Positions 52,581-60,954 of a stretch of 64,000 nucleotides of DNA are shown here, one piece after another. A program made the translations under genes and the position numbers. Position 1 is the first letter of the stretch; each line of letters starts with the position of its first letter. The notes beneath the pieces were generated by a model, which worked only from the letters and a program-made list of their open reading frames with translations, did no database searches and was not told the DNA's origin. The DNA is from Enhygromyxa salina (lineage in GTDB: Bacteria > Myxococcota_A > Polyangia > Nannocystales > Nannocystaceae), in assembly GCF_000737335.2 (NCBI RefSeq), contig NZ_JMCC02000033.1:1-64000 (forward strand), written 5' to 3'.

Positions 52581-54281
52581 TCACCCGGCGGGGCCGAGAT
52601 CCGCCAGCGACGGGCCCCAGCCGGCGAGATAGGCGAACCCGTCACCTGGCGCCCAACCACTCACGACCACCGACGCCCGACCGCTGGTCTCGACCCGATA
52701 GATGCCCGGTGGCACCGCGTAGCGCCGAACACTCCACGGACCCGCGCCGTCGGCCGCGGTCTCGTTGTCCTCGAGCAAGACCGCCGACTGCGGCGTGTTG
52801 TCTTCCTCGAGCCCGGTCAGCCACTCGACCTCGACCGCCGCGCCCGCCTTGGCGGTGACGAGCAGGTGGGTCTCGAAGCCCTGGGGGACCCAGACCCAGT
52901 GGCTGCCGGTCCACTGATCCACCGGCGCGAGCTGAACCATGGACGCCGAGCCCAGCCCGGTCAGCTGCGCGTTGGTCATGTACGCGGCCGCGAGGATCGG
53001 GCGATCCGCGCTCACGCTCAGCTCGTGGTCGTACTCGTAGATGGCGAAGGGCTCGTCGGGATCCATGATCACCGAGTCGAGCTCGACCACCGCGTCTTGC
53101 GCGTCGAGGTAGCTGAACACGACCTCGGTGTTGGGCTCGGTCGCCGCGACCTGGATCATTGTTCGTTCGTGGCCAAGCTCCCCGTTGGGTCCCAGCCCGA
53201 CGTTGGCCGCGACGAGGCGCGGGCCGACAAACTGGGTGCCGATCAACTGCGCAGACAGCTGCTCTTGCATGTGCCCACACGAGCCCTCGTAGTCGGGGAT
53301 CGCCGCGCAGGTGTGGGCCGAGAACACGGAGGTCAGGTGCTCTTGCCCGGACTCGACCATGGTGCCGCTGGTTCCATGGTCGACCTCGGCGGCGTCGATC
53401 GCCGTCGCGTCGAGGCGCAGCAGCTGACCCGGTTCGACTGGCAGCGTCACGGCGATCTGCACGGGCTCGGCGTCTTCGTCGATGATCTCGATGAAGGGCT
53501 CCCAGCTTGGCGGGATGTTGGCGATGCCAAACATCGGCGTGACCGCGACCGAGGTCCCGGAGCTCTGCGCGACCACGGCCAAGAACGAGGGCTCGCCAAC
53601 GCCGGGGTGGGTGCGCCAGCCCGCGACGGGGTTGCGGGTCGACCACGCCGCCGTTGGCTGCAGCATCGTCGCGCTGGCGCTGTAGCCCGCGCCCGTTGCC
53701 GGGCTGGCCTGGATCACGATGACGGGCGCGGTCGCGGTCATGCGCAGCGTCGCGTGCTCGTGCAGGCCAGTCCCGTGGACCTCGCTGTCACCCGGCAGCA
53801 GCACGGCTTCGTCGCTGCCCGCGACCATGCGTGACTCCACGATGGTCCAGCCGCGCTCACCGTGGCGCTCGAGCGTGACCTCGACCGGGCCACTCAGCGG
53901 GTTGATGACCACGAACCCGAACGGGTCTTTCTCGAACAGGCCCGGTCCGTCGAGATCGACCCCATAGAATTCGCAGCCGATGTGGCTGGGAAACTGGGCC
54001 GCGAATTCGCAAGAGATCGACGACGCCGCTTCGCCCACGTCGAACAGAGGTGAGCTCGGACCCTCTTCGCCCTGCTCGTCCCCGAAGCTGTCGCCGTCCT
54101 CGCCCGAGTCCTCGAAATTGTCGCCGTCCTCGCCCAGCGGCCCCTCGGTCGCGCCGTCTGCAGCTGCATCGGCGCTGCTACCCACGAGCGTGTCGACGAT
54201 GTTGAGCGAGCACCCAGGCGCGATCACCCAGCTGGCGACCGACGCCAACAGCGGCGCCCCAAAGTGCAGATGACCCCTCAT
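52581..54281 (-). CDS. Lipoprotein with IgGFc-binding-like domain
   Basis: A 566-aa lipoprotein (VIAPGC, Cys about 24). An acidic Glu/Asp linker (about 45-75, EDGDNFEDSGEDGDSFGDEQ) is followed by a large beta-rich domain that has the IgGFc-binding N-terminal domain pattern: FGFVVINPLSGPVEVTLE, WSTRNPVAGWRTHPGV, SFLAVVAQSSGTSVAV and QWTGSHWVWVPQGFETHLL. Despite its name this domain is a common surface module in myxobacteria and other deltaproteobacteria and may bind glycans or peptides. The stop is 20 bp before the start of the GHKL-transglutaminase gene, suggesting one transcript and a shared task at the cell surface. Confidence 0.8.
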   Translation of the reverse strand: MRGHLHFGAPLLASVASWVIAPGCSLNIVDTLVGSSADAAADGATEGPLGEDGDNFEDSGEDGDSFGDEQGEEGPSSPLFDVGEAASSISCEFAAQFPSHIGCEFYGVDLDGPGLFEKDPFGFVVINPLSGPVEVTLERHGERGWTIVESRMVAGSDEAVLLPGDSEVHGTGLHEHATLRMTATAPVIVIQASPATGAGYSASATMLQPTAAWSTRNPVAGWRTHPGVGEPSFLAVVAQSSGTSVAVTPMFGIANIPPSWEPFIEIIDEDAEPVQIAVTLPVEPGQLLRLDATAIDAAEVDHGTSGTMVESGQEHLTSVFSAHTCAAIPDYEGSCGHMQEQLSAQLIGTQFVGPRLVAANVGLGPNGELGHERTMIQVAATEPNTEVVFSYLDAQDAVVELDSVIMDPDEPFAIYEYDHELSVSADRPILAAAYMTNAQLTGLGSASMVQLAPVDQWTGSHWVWVPQGFETHLLVTAKAGAAVEVEWLTGLEEDNTPQSAVLLEDNETAADGAGPWSVRRYAVPPGIYRVETSGRASVVVSGWAPGDGFAYLAGWGPSLADLGPAG

Positions 54282-54600
54282 GTCCGAAGCTCGTATTATC
54301 ATGCCCGAGTCCGGTCTGATTTGCGCGCACGGGTGCCGCCGCGCACGGATCAGTCTGCCGGACTGGAGTAAACATCGCTCATGGGTACGGGCGGGCGACC
54401 TCGGCGAGGGTCCCGCTCGAAGCTGTCCGAGCTGTCCGAGCTGGCCGACCACGCGAGTGAGCAGCGAGCAGCGAGCTCGGATCCGCAAGACTCGACGCTG
54501 GCTCTTCGACCCGCCGGTGGCAGCTGCGCAGGATCGAGCATGATCTCGAGCCCCTCGCTCGCCGCCCCATCGACAGGTCACGCCTGTTACGCTCCCCCCA
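54282..54600. other. Divergent intergenic region, lipoprotein / S9 peptidase
   Basis: A 319-bp region with no convincing gene. It contains the promoters of both divergent genes. The S9 gene has TACGCT 7 nt upstream of its ATG (54588-54593). A small run, cgaagctgtccgagctgtccgagctggccga, is a tandem triplet-like repeat of GAGCTGTCC. No palindromic operator is seen. Confidence 0.6.
54588..54593 (+). promoter_or_regulatory. Putative -10 box of the S9 peptidase gene
   Basis: TACGCT, 7 nt before ATG 54601, with a C-run between. Predicts a leaderless message. Confidence 0.35.
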
Positions 54601-56814
54601 ATGACCCCCCGCATGTGGCACCCGTTGGTTCCGGCCCTGTTGCTCGCCTGCACCCCCCAACCGCAGACCCCGGTCCAGACCAACCCCAACCCAGCCACCG
54701 CGACCCCGCCTGCTCCGATCCCCGCCTCGCCCGAGGCCGAGCAAGACACCGAGCTCGGCATCCTTCCGCCGATCGCCCCGTCTGCGGAGCACCCCTTCTC
54801 GGTCCTCGACATGCTCGACGTCGATCGGGTCTCGAGCCCGGCCCTGGCCCCCGACGGCAAGCGCGTCGCCTACGTCCTGCGCGAGACCGACATGGAGGCC
54901 AACAAGGGCCGCACCAGTCTTTGGATCGCCGGCGTCGACGGCAGCGAGCCCCGCCAGCTGGATCGCCACCCCAAGGGGATCAGCCAGCCGCAGTGGGCGC
55001 CCGATGGCCAGCACATCTACTTCATGTCGAGTCGCGCGGGGACCAGTCAGGTGTTTCGCGTCAACGTGGAGGCGGGCGAGGTCGAGCAGATCACCCACTT
55101 CCCGGTCGCGGTCGCCAACCTGGTGCTGTCCCGCGACGCGAGCAAGCTCGCGGTCTCGGCCGAGCTCTACCCCGACTGCCCGGATCTCGCCTGCAACGTC
55201 GCGCGCGAGGCCTCCGAAACAACCAGCGCCGCGACCGGCGTTGGCTATGACCGGATGTTCGTCCGCCACTGGGACACCTGGAAGGATCACCGCCGCTCGC
55301 AGCTGCTGGTCGCCGACGCGGTCCCCGGCACGGACCAAGCCACGATCGTGACCAAGGGCCTCGACGCCGACGTGCCTTCGAAGCCGTTCGGGGGCGCCGA
55401 GGAGTATGTGTTCACCCCCGACGGCCGCGGCGTCGTGTTCACCGCCCGCGCCTCGGGTGGCGGCCCCGCCGAGCCGTGGTCGACCAACTTCGATCTGTTC
55501 TGGGCCCCCGTCGACGCCAGCAAGCCGCCGGTCAAGCTGACCAGCAACCCGGCCTGGGACACCCACCCGCGCTTCTCGCCCGACGGCAAGCAGCTCGCCT
55601 ATGTTGCGATGCAGCGGCCCGGCTTCGAGGCGGATCGCTTTCGCCTGATGACCGTGGCGTGGACGGGTGAGGGCTTCGAGGGCGAGCCGCGAGCTGTGAC
55701 GCAGGCTTGGGATCGCTCGGTCGGCAGCTTCGAGTACGCGGCCGACGGTGGCCGGGTGTTCGCGGCCGTGGAGGATCTCGGGCGCAAGCCGCTGTTTGCG
55801 ATCGACCTCGAGAGCGGCCAAGCCACGATCGTCGCGGGCCTCGATCACGGCACCGTCTCTGAGGTCGCGGTTGGCACCGAGCAGCTGGTGATCACCCACC
55901 ATGATCTGCGCAACCCCGCGGAGCTCTACGTCGTGCCGATCCCAAAAAACGGGGGCGAGAACGGGGACGAGGCGGTCACCCGCCTGAGCCACCACAACGA
56001 CGAGCTCATGGCCCGGACCAAGGTTGGCGAGCCCGAGCAATTCGAGTTCGTGGGTCATGGCGGCGACACCGTCTACGGCTGGCTGGTGCGCCCGGTCAAT
56101 TTCGATCCAAGCACGACCTACCCGCTCGCGTTCTTGATCCACGGCGGTCCGCAGGGCTCGTTCGGGGACAAATTCCACTTTCGCTGGAACGCCCAGACCT
56201 ACGCGGGTGCTGGCTACGCCACGGTCATGATCGACTTCCACGGCTCGACCGGCTACGGGCAGGCGTTCACCGACTCGATCTCGGGCGACTGGGGCGGCAA
56301 GCCTCTGGAAGATCTAAAGCTCGGCCTTGCCCACGTGCTGAAGGCCAACCCGTGGATCGATGGTGACCGGGCGTGCGCGCTCGGGGCTTCGTACGGTGGC
56401 TTCATGGTCAACTGGATCGCCGGCAACTGGCCCGACCGGTTCCGCTGCCTCGTCAACCACGACGGCATCTTTGATCAGCGCATGATGTACTACGCGACCG
56501 AAGAGCTGTGGTTTCCAGAGTGGGAACACGGCGGCCCCGAATATGAGCAGCCCGCTGCCTACGCGCGCTTCAACCCGGCCAACCACGTCTCGAGCTGGCA
56601 GACACCGATGCTGGTCGTGCACGGCTCGCTCGACTACCGGGTCCCGCTCGAGCAGGGCCTCGCAACCTTCACCGCCCTGCAGCGGCGCGGAATCGAGAGT
56701 CGCTTCTTGCACTTCCCCGACGAGAACCACTGGGTGCTGAGCCCGGCCAACTCGCTGCAGTGGCACGACGAGGTGCTGCGCTGGCTCGACGCGCACACGG
56801 CACCAACCCCCTGA
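54601..56814 (+). CDS. S9-family prolyl oligopeptidase-like serine peptidase, lipoprotein
   Basis: A 737-aa enzyme with a lipoprotein signal (LLLAC, Cys about 17) and a Pro/Thr linker. The WD40-like beta-propeller (about 70-470) has TolB-like repeats (SSPALAPDGKRVAYVLRE, QPQWAPDGQHIYFMSSR, HPRFSPDGKQLAYVAM). The alpha/beta-hydrolase domain has FLIHGGPQGSFGD (oxyanion hole), the nucleophile GASYGGFMVNW, Asp in VVHGSLDYRVPLEQG and His in FPDENHWVLSP. Typical of acylaminoacyl- or dipeptidyl-aminopeptidases. The lipid anchor places it in the envelope. Confidence 0.93.
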   Translation: MTPRMWHPLVPALLLACTPQPQTPVQTNPNPATATPPAPIPASPEAEQDTELGILPPIAPSAEHPFSVLDMLDVDRVSSPALAPDGKRVAYVLRETDMEANKGRTSLWIAGVDGSEPRQLDRHPKGISQPQWAPDGQHIYFMSSRAGTSQVFRVNVEAGEVEQITHFPVAVANLVLSRDASKLAVSAELYPDCPDLACNVAREASETTSAATGVGYDRMFVRHWDTWKDHRRSQLLVADAVPGTDQATIVTKGLDADVPSKPFGGAEEYVFTPDGRGVVFTARASGGGPAEPWSTNFDLFWAPVDASKPPVKLTSNPAWDTHPRFSPDGKQLAYVAMQRPGFEADRFRLMTVAWTGEGFEGEPRAVTQAWDRSVGSFEYAADGGRVFAAVEDLGRKPLFAIDLESGQATIVAGLDHGTVSEVAVGTEQLVITHHDLRNPAELYVVPIPKNGGENGDEAVTRLSHHNDELMARTKVGEPEQFEFVGHGGDTVYGWLVRPVNFDPSTTYPLAFLIHGGPQGSFGDKFHFRWNAQTYAGAGYATVMIDFHGSTGYGQAFTDSISGDWGGKPLEDLKLGLAHVLKANPWIDGDRACALGASYGGFMVNWIAGNWPDRFRCLVNHDGIFDQRMMYYATEELWFPEWEHGGPEYEQPAAYARFNPANHVSSWQTPMLVVHGSLDYRVPLEQGLATFTALQRRGIESRFLHFPDENHWVLSPANSLQWHDEVLRWLDAHTAPTP

Positions 56815-57349
56815 CCGTGCTCGAGTCTACAGTCCGGCTAGATGTGACGCGCGCTGCGCGTCCCAGGGACACAGAAAGGGCGTGGTGAGCTTCCCTTGTG
56901 TGGGGTTAAATGCCCATGGCGATGGCGGCGCGTATTTGCGCATCCGCATGCCGAAGCAGTGAGATGACCGCTGCTATGGGCGCAAAAAATGTAGGGCAGA
57001 ATGCTCATATTCGCGCCGGCGATATGATCACAGTGGCACCGATCACTGTTGAATGTCCAAATCTGGCCACCTCAGGCTGTACAGGAAGATCATGCGGTCT
57101 GATCGCTCGTGTGCCCGCAGGTCAGGCGCCCAGAGAATTGTCGAGATACGAAGTTCCGGCCGGGGTAGACGTTATCAAGATATTGAAATTACTGGTATTT
57201 TGGAGGGCTCGGGGCATTCGGGACCAGCTTGATCGTCCGGCCTACAAATAATGAACCCACCAACTGTTACATACAAGACTAGCGGTACTCCAGAATGCCC
57301 CAGTTTGATCAGGATAGTTTTCATGACTTGGAGCTGCTATCTTGCCTCC
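56815..57349. other. Atypical lower-GC intergenic patch upstream of a winged-helix gene
   Basis: About 535 bp whose composition and codon style differ from the neighbours (frequent aat, aaa, tta, tgt, ata). A hairpin gacgcgc-gct-gcgcgtc (56846-56862) marks its left end. An open frame (56910-57251, 113 codons) ends TAATG in overlap with the next open frame, but its codons are A/T-rich and it shows no family pattern, so I do not call it a gene. The region may be a remnant of foreign DNA or a long regulatory leader. Confidence 0.5.
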
Positions 57350-57370
57350 GTGTCGAGTTTCGAACGCGAA

Positions 57371-57886
57371 ATGTCCGCAGCCGTGAAAGACGTGCAACGA
57401 TCCGTCTTTCTCGACCTAATTCGTTCACATCCGGAGATGACCCTCGCGGAGCTATCAAAGCTCAGCAAAGGTCAGTTTTCGGGCTTGTTGTCCAGCGTGA
57501 CCGTGGGTGAGGTCATCAACGCTGGGCGCGAGTTTGATGACACCGGGCCGCAGGCGGCCAGGACTTCTGGGTCGCTGATGACATTGAGCGGTCCCAGCGG
57601 CGCAGCTGGGCCAGTCTCGGACCCTCGCTCTGGTTCGATGGGCGCCCTCGATCCGGGCGAGTCGGGCGAAGAAGTCAACACCCGGACCGCCGCCGGTCGC
57701 CGCGAGTACGACCAGCAGGTGCTCGCATTCGTGCGAGATTCAGATGAAGCCGTATCGGCGACCGAGATCCGCAACCACATCGGGGGGACCTCGCTGCAAG
57801 TCCGCAAGGCCGTCGCCCGGTTGATCGAGGCCGAGCAAGTCACCTGGCAAGGCAAGGCCAGGGGCACTCGCTACAGCGCGCTCTAG
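57371..57886 (+). CDS. DNA-binding-type protein with C-terminal winged-helix domain
   Basis: A 171-aa protein. The N-terminal part (AAVKDVQRSVFLDLIRSHPE, then MTLAELSKLSKGQFSGLLSS) looks like a helical repeat or short HTH. A Gly/Ser/Pro linker precedes a winged-helix-like domain, DEAVSATEIRNHIGGTSLQV followed by RKAVARLIEAEQVTWQ and GKARGTRYSAL. That pattern (de-repressible HTH plus wing ending in Arg-Tyr) fits small transcription regulators. ATG 57371 was chosen; GTG 57350 and ATG 57251 are in frame, but both extend into the atypical AT-richer patch. Followed by a perfect hairpin. Confidence 0.68.
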   Translation: MSAAVKDVQRSVFLDLIRSHPEMTLAELSKLSKGQFSGLLSSVTVGEVINAGREFDDTGPQAARTSGSLMTLSGPSGAAGPVSDPRSGSMGALDPGESGEEVNTRTAAGRREYDQQVLAFVRDSDEAVSATEIRNHIGGTSLQVRKAVARLIEAEQVTWQGKARGTRYSAL

Positions 57887-57949
57887 CGTCGCGCGTAAAC
57901 GCTCGGAGAAGCCGCCCCTCGCGGGGTGCCGAGCGTGCGACCGCTACTT

Positions 57950-58015
57950 CGCTGCCCACGGTGAGCCAGTCTACGAAGGCGTCCGCAAGCGGACGAGAAG
58001 CCCTCGCCCGAGCTG
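57950..58015 (+). repeat. Dispersed intergenic repeat, copy B
   Basis: Matches copy A (6737-6803) over its whole length (gtccgcaagcgg, cgagaagccctcgc), on the same strand, with small gaps. Here the repeat merges into the perfect 14-bp hairpin at 58003-58038. Confidence 0.75.
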
Positions 58016-58038
58016 AAACAGTTCTCAGCTCGGGCGAG
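58003..58038. terminator. Perfect 14-bp hairpin between convergent genes
   Basis: CTCGCCCGAGCTGA (58003-58016) pairs perfectly with TCAGCTCGGGCGAG (58025-58038), 8-nt loop. It is between the winged-helix gene (stop 57886) and the leftward gene (stop 58080). There is no T-tract, so it may be a non-canonical terminator or a repeat-associated structure. Confidence 0.6.
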
Positions 58039-58079
58039 GATCTCTCGCCCGCTCGCCGCGAAGCTCCAGATTTTCCCAC

Positions 58080-59237
58080 CTAATAGGGCTGAAATTTCTG
58101 AGTGCTCGCGCGGCGACGATTCATGTCTGCCAGCTCGGCGGGCGTGAACGCCTCGGCGCTGCCTTTGGGCGCGTGCTCGCGGATGAACTTTTCGATCAGG
58201 CGGCGGGCCGACAGCGCCGTGTCTTGGCGGGCGTCGTCGAGCTCCGAGTTGTCGACCTTCCCAAACCCGGGCAGCTGGGCGTTGGCGCTGGCCTCGGGCT
58301 CGTCGCACTCGTCCCAGCGCTGGAACAACAGCTCCTTGCGCGCCCCGAGCCCGCGACCCGTGTCGGCCCAGATCTTGTCGAGCTCACCGCCAAGCCGCTG
58401 CAGCCGCTTGTCGAGCTGCTTTTTCTGGAAGGTCACCGCCATGCCCAGCCGCATCTCGAAGGTTGCCTTGAGCAGCTTGTGCTTGATCCGAGCGTAGGGA
58501 TCATCGCCGGCTGCAGCGGACAACAGATCACCCGGGCCGCCCATGCCGATCTGCGTCCAGCTGGCCTTGGCGCCCTTGTTGCGAAAATCGACGCGACCGT
58601 CGGCCCGCAGGGTCGCCACGAAGCGTCCGCTGGGATCGCGGTAGACCAGCTTGCCCTTCTCGTTCTTGAACGAGTAGTCGACCTGCGCACCCGCAGGCGC
58701 GGCTGGCCCTTGCATGGCGCCGGAGCCCACGCCCGGGTTGTTGACCGAGTCTTCGTAGACGCCCCGCGAGCCGTTGAGCAGCGCTGGATCGACGACCACG
58801 CCGCTCCCCGTTGTCGAGGCGCGCGCGCCGTCTCGCATGCCATGCAGCGACACGCCTGGAGTGTCGTGGGTCTCGGACTCTGTATGGGTGAGATCCGGCG
58901 GCGGCTCCGACCCTCCACGCGGGCTCGGGTTGTTGGACTTGGGTTGATCGATCGGGGCGCGGGCGTCGGGGCTCACCGCGGGCAAGCCGGGTTCGCCCGT
59001 TGGCTCGGTCCGCGCGTACGGCAGCGGCACGGTCTCGAGTGGGATCACAGCGCCAGGCGTGAACAGCTGATCCGCCACCCCGGCGCCTCCGCGCCCGGTT
59101 CCGTCGGGCAGCAGCGACGCCGCGAACACGAGGCCCACGTGAAACACCGCGGAACCAACGACCGCCCAGCTCCACAGCGAAGTCACCCGCTGGTTCACGA
59201 GTCTAGCCTGCCGAGCTCGCAGGTAACGCTGGGACAT
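58080..59237 (-). CDS. TonB-like single-pass membrane protein of unknown function
   Basis: A 385-aa protein. One N-terminal TM (SLWSWAVVGSAVFHVGLVFA, with HVGL in the style of TonB-type anchors) is followed by a Pro/Ser/Glu disordered linker of about 130 residues. A C-terminal region of about 180 residues has GKLVYRDPSGRFVATLRADG and a long helix (RRLIEKFIREHAPKGSAEAF). Unrecognised. The segment pattern (TM, Pro-rich, compact C-terminal) recalls envelope-spanning energy-transducer-like proteins, but the C-terminal is not a TonB fold I can name. Same strand and 153 bp downstream of the membrane protein at 59391-60476. Confidence 0.7.
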   Translation of the reverse strand: MSQRYLRARQARLVNQRVTSLWSWAVVGSAVFHVGLVFAASLLPDGTGRGGAGVADQLFTPGAVIPLETVPLPYARTEPTGEPGLPAVSPDARAPIDQPKSNNPSPRGGSEPPPDLTHTESETHDTPGVSLHGMRDGARASTTGSGVVVDPALLNGSRGVYEDSVNNPGVGSGAMQGPAAPAGAQVDYSFKNEKGKLVYRDPSGRFVATLRADGRVDFRNKGAKASWTQIGMGGPGDLLSAAAGDDPYARIKHKLLKATFEMRLGMAVTFQKKQLDKRLQRLGGELDKIWADTGRGLGARKELLFQRWDECDEPEASANAQLPGFGKVDNSELDDARQDTALSARRLIEKFIREHAPKGSAEAFTPAELADMNRRRASTQKFQPY

Positions 59238-59390
59238 CCCACCGCTGCGGAGTGTAGGGCATCCGGCGCCCGATCGACCATGACGGGCCTATAAAGGTGC
59301 GCGCTGGGGGAGCCACACGCCCGATCATTCCCCCGCGAACACCCCAGGTTGGCCAGCTCTGCGAGGGAGCGCAGCGACCGACCCGCCCCC

Positions 59391-60476
59391 CTATGGAGGT
59401 CCGTACACGCCCGAATCCTCGAGATCGTTGGGTTGCTGGGTGTCGGCGGGCACCCCGGCCGGGCCGCTGACCCAGCTCCCGCTGGTCGCGGCGAGATCCT
59501 CGGTCCGCATGCGCATGTTGGTGCGCGTGATCGAGGACCGGAGCACGTCGGAGGTCCCATAGGTACCTGAGGCAAAAGCGCCGGTCTCGGGCGCGCTGCG
59601 GACCACGCCTCGGTCCAGGCGCGACGTGATCAAGAAGTGCCCGCCCGCCACGATGATGCCCGCGAGCAAGATCCACACGGTCAGCCCGTTGAGGCTCCCG
59701 CCCGAGTGGATGATCGCAGCCTCGCGGTCGCCGAGTGTCATGTACGCGGCGACGGTCCCCACGGCCACCAGCGCCAGCAGCACCAGCGAGGCCCGGGTCC
59801 CGGCTTGCTTGTGGTCGTGATCTTGATCCACGAAGGCCAACATCACGGCGTGCAGCGCCAGCGCCATCGCAAGCCACACCAGCACGGCGCCGACCAACCA
59901 GGACACCAAAGAGAAGCGCGGCATCGGGGCGGTCACGCCCTCGAGTGAGGCCACGATCTCGTCGAGGCGCTCGCGCTGGAACCCGAAGTCGTTGGGCAGC
60001 GCGGCCATGATCACGATCGTGGCCGTGCTGCCCGAGGGCGCGAGCACGCACTCGTAGACCAGCTCGTTCACGCTCCAGCGGGCCCAGACGACGCGCTCGC
60101 CGTTGGAGATCTCGCGGATCTGTGCCGCCTCGGGGGGCTGCTCGCCGACGATCGGCGCGACGACGCTGGCGAGCGCCTCGATCGCCGCCGCGTCGGTCGA
60201 GAACACCTGCTCGGTGACCGGCTCGGGCCGCTCGAACACGGCGACCGTCTCCGCGAAGAGATCACCGTCGCGCTCCGAGAGGACCTGCTCGAGCCGCAGC
60301 CCAAGCGCATCTTTCCACTCGCCCGCCCGCCGTTGAGCCGCCGGCGCTGCGCGGGCGCTCTCGGACCAACCCAGCGGCGCCACCACCCGCGCGGCCGCCC
60401 GCGCGACCACAGGCCACGCGATCACCAGGGCGAACAACACAGCGAAGGCAGTCAGCCGGGCACGGGAATTACGCAC
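59391..60476 (-). CDS. Multi-pass membrane protein with exported N-terminal domain
   Basis: A 361-aa protein. A signal-like TM (RLTAFAVLFALVIAWPVVAR) is followed by an exported domain of about 145 residues (NELVYECVLAPSGSTATIVI). Three TM helices follow (FSLVSWLVGAVLVWLAMALA, SLVLLALVAVGTVAAYM and LTVWILLAGIIVAGGHFLI), then a Ser/Thr-rich cytoplasmic tail. Unrecognised. GTG 60476 was chosen for the signal segment. Its promoter lies in the AT-rich region 60567-60705, shared with the divergent DUF2061 gene. Confidence 0.7.
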   Translation of the reverse strand: MRNSRARLTAFAVLFALVIAWPVVARAAARVVAPLGWSESARAAPAAQRRAGEWKDALGLRLEQVLSERDGDLFAETVAVFERPEPVTEQVFSTDAAAIEALASVVAPIVGEQPPEAAQIREISNGERVVWARWSVNELVYECVLAPSGSTATIVIMAALPNDFGFQRERLDEIVASLEGVTAPMPRFSLVSWLVGAVLVWLAMALALHAVMLAFVDQDHDHKQAGTRASLVLLALVAVGTVAAYMTLGDREAAIIHSGGSLNGLTVWILLAGIIVAGGHFLITSRLDRGVVRSAPETGAFASGTYGTSDVLRSSITRTNMRMRTEDLAATSGSWVSGPAGVPADTQQPNDLEDSGVYGPP

Positions 60477-60578
60477 GTCGTGAGATCCTGCCGCAAACCC
60501 TCGGCAACTCCAACGAACCGACGAACGCTCGCGTGAGCAAGCGCGGATCGACTCGTTCAGAATCATATGACGGCAATC

Positions 60579-60676
60579 AACAGTGTTTTAATTCCGATAA
60601 TTTTTGGATATTAGGGCGATCTAACGGGGTTCCGCGTCTGCGGCGACAATATTACAACATTATTAACAGTGTATTA
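60579..60676 (+). promoter_or_regulatory. AT-rich divergent promoter region with a 12-bp direct repeat
   Basis: AACAGTGTTTTA (60579-60590) and AACAGTGTATTA (60665-60676) are 11 of 12 identical, 86 bp apart on the same strand, in the most AT-rich stretch of the window. They flank the promoters of the divergent membrane gene and DUF2061 gene. Likely binding sites of one regulator, identity unknown. Confidence 0.5.
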
Positions 60677-60705
60677 CGACTTGAATCGCGTCTGATCCTG
60701 CGGCA

Positions 60706-60954
60706 GTGAGTAACTCAGGCATGGATTCGGACAGCCACTCACGGAGCTTCGCCAAGGCACTCAGCTGGCGCGTGTTTGCGCTCGCGATCACGACGGGTGT
60801 CAGCTACATGCTCAGCGAGAGCGTCGCGGTGGCCGTGTCGATCGGTGTCGCCGATTCTGCGATCAAGATCGGGGCGTACTACCTGCACGAGCGCGCGTGG
60901 ATCGGGATCCGCTTTGGTCGCAAGCCGGCCGACGCTACACCACGCGGCGCATGA
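60706..60954 (+). CDS. DUF2061 small membrane protein
   Basis: An 82-aa protein with two membrane segments and the DUF2061 signature SRSFAKALSWRVFALAITT, then SIGVADSAIKIGAYYLHERAW. The last segment (YYLHERAW) is the most conserved part of the family. Function unknown; relatives often sit next to sulfur-assimilation genes, which is not the case here. The start is GTG 60706 (ATG 60721 in frame). Its 3' end overlaps the convergent PP2C gene by 20 nt. Confidence 0.85.
   Translation: MSNSGMDSDSHSRSFAKALSWRVFALAITTGVSYMLSESVAVAVSIGVADSAIKIGAYYLHERAWIGIRFGRKPADATPRGA

Noticed and set aside
56910..57251. 113-codon open frame with TAATG overlap
   Set aside because: A/T-rich codon use unlike neighbours, no domain pattern and no ribosome-binding site. 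Possible, but not supportable.
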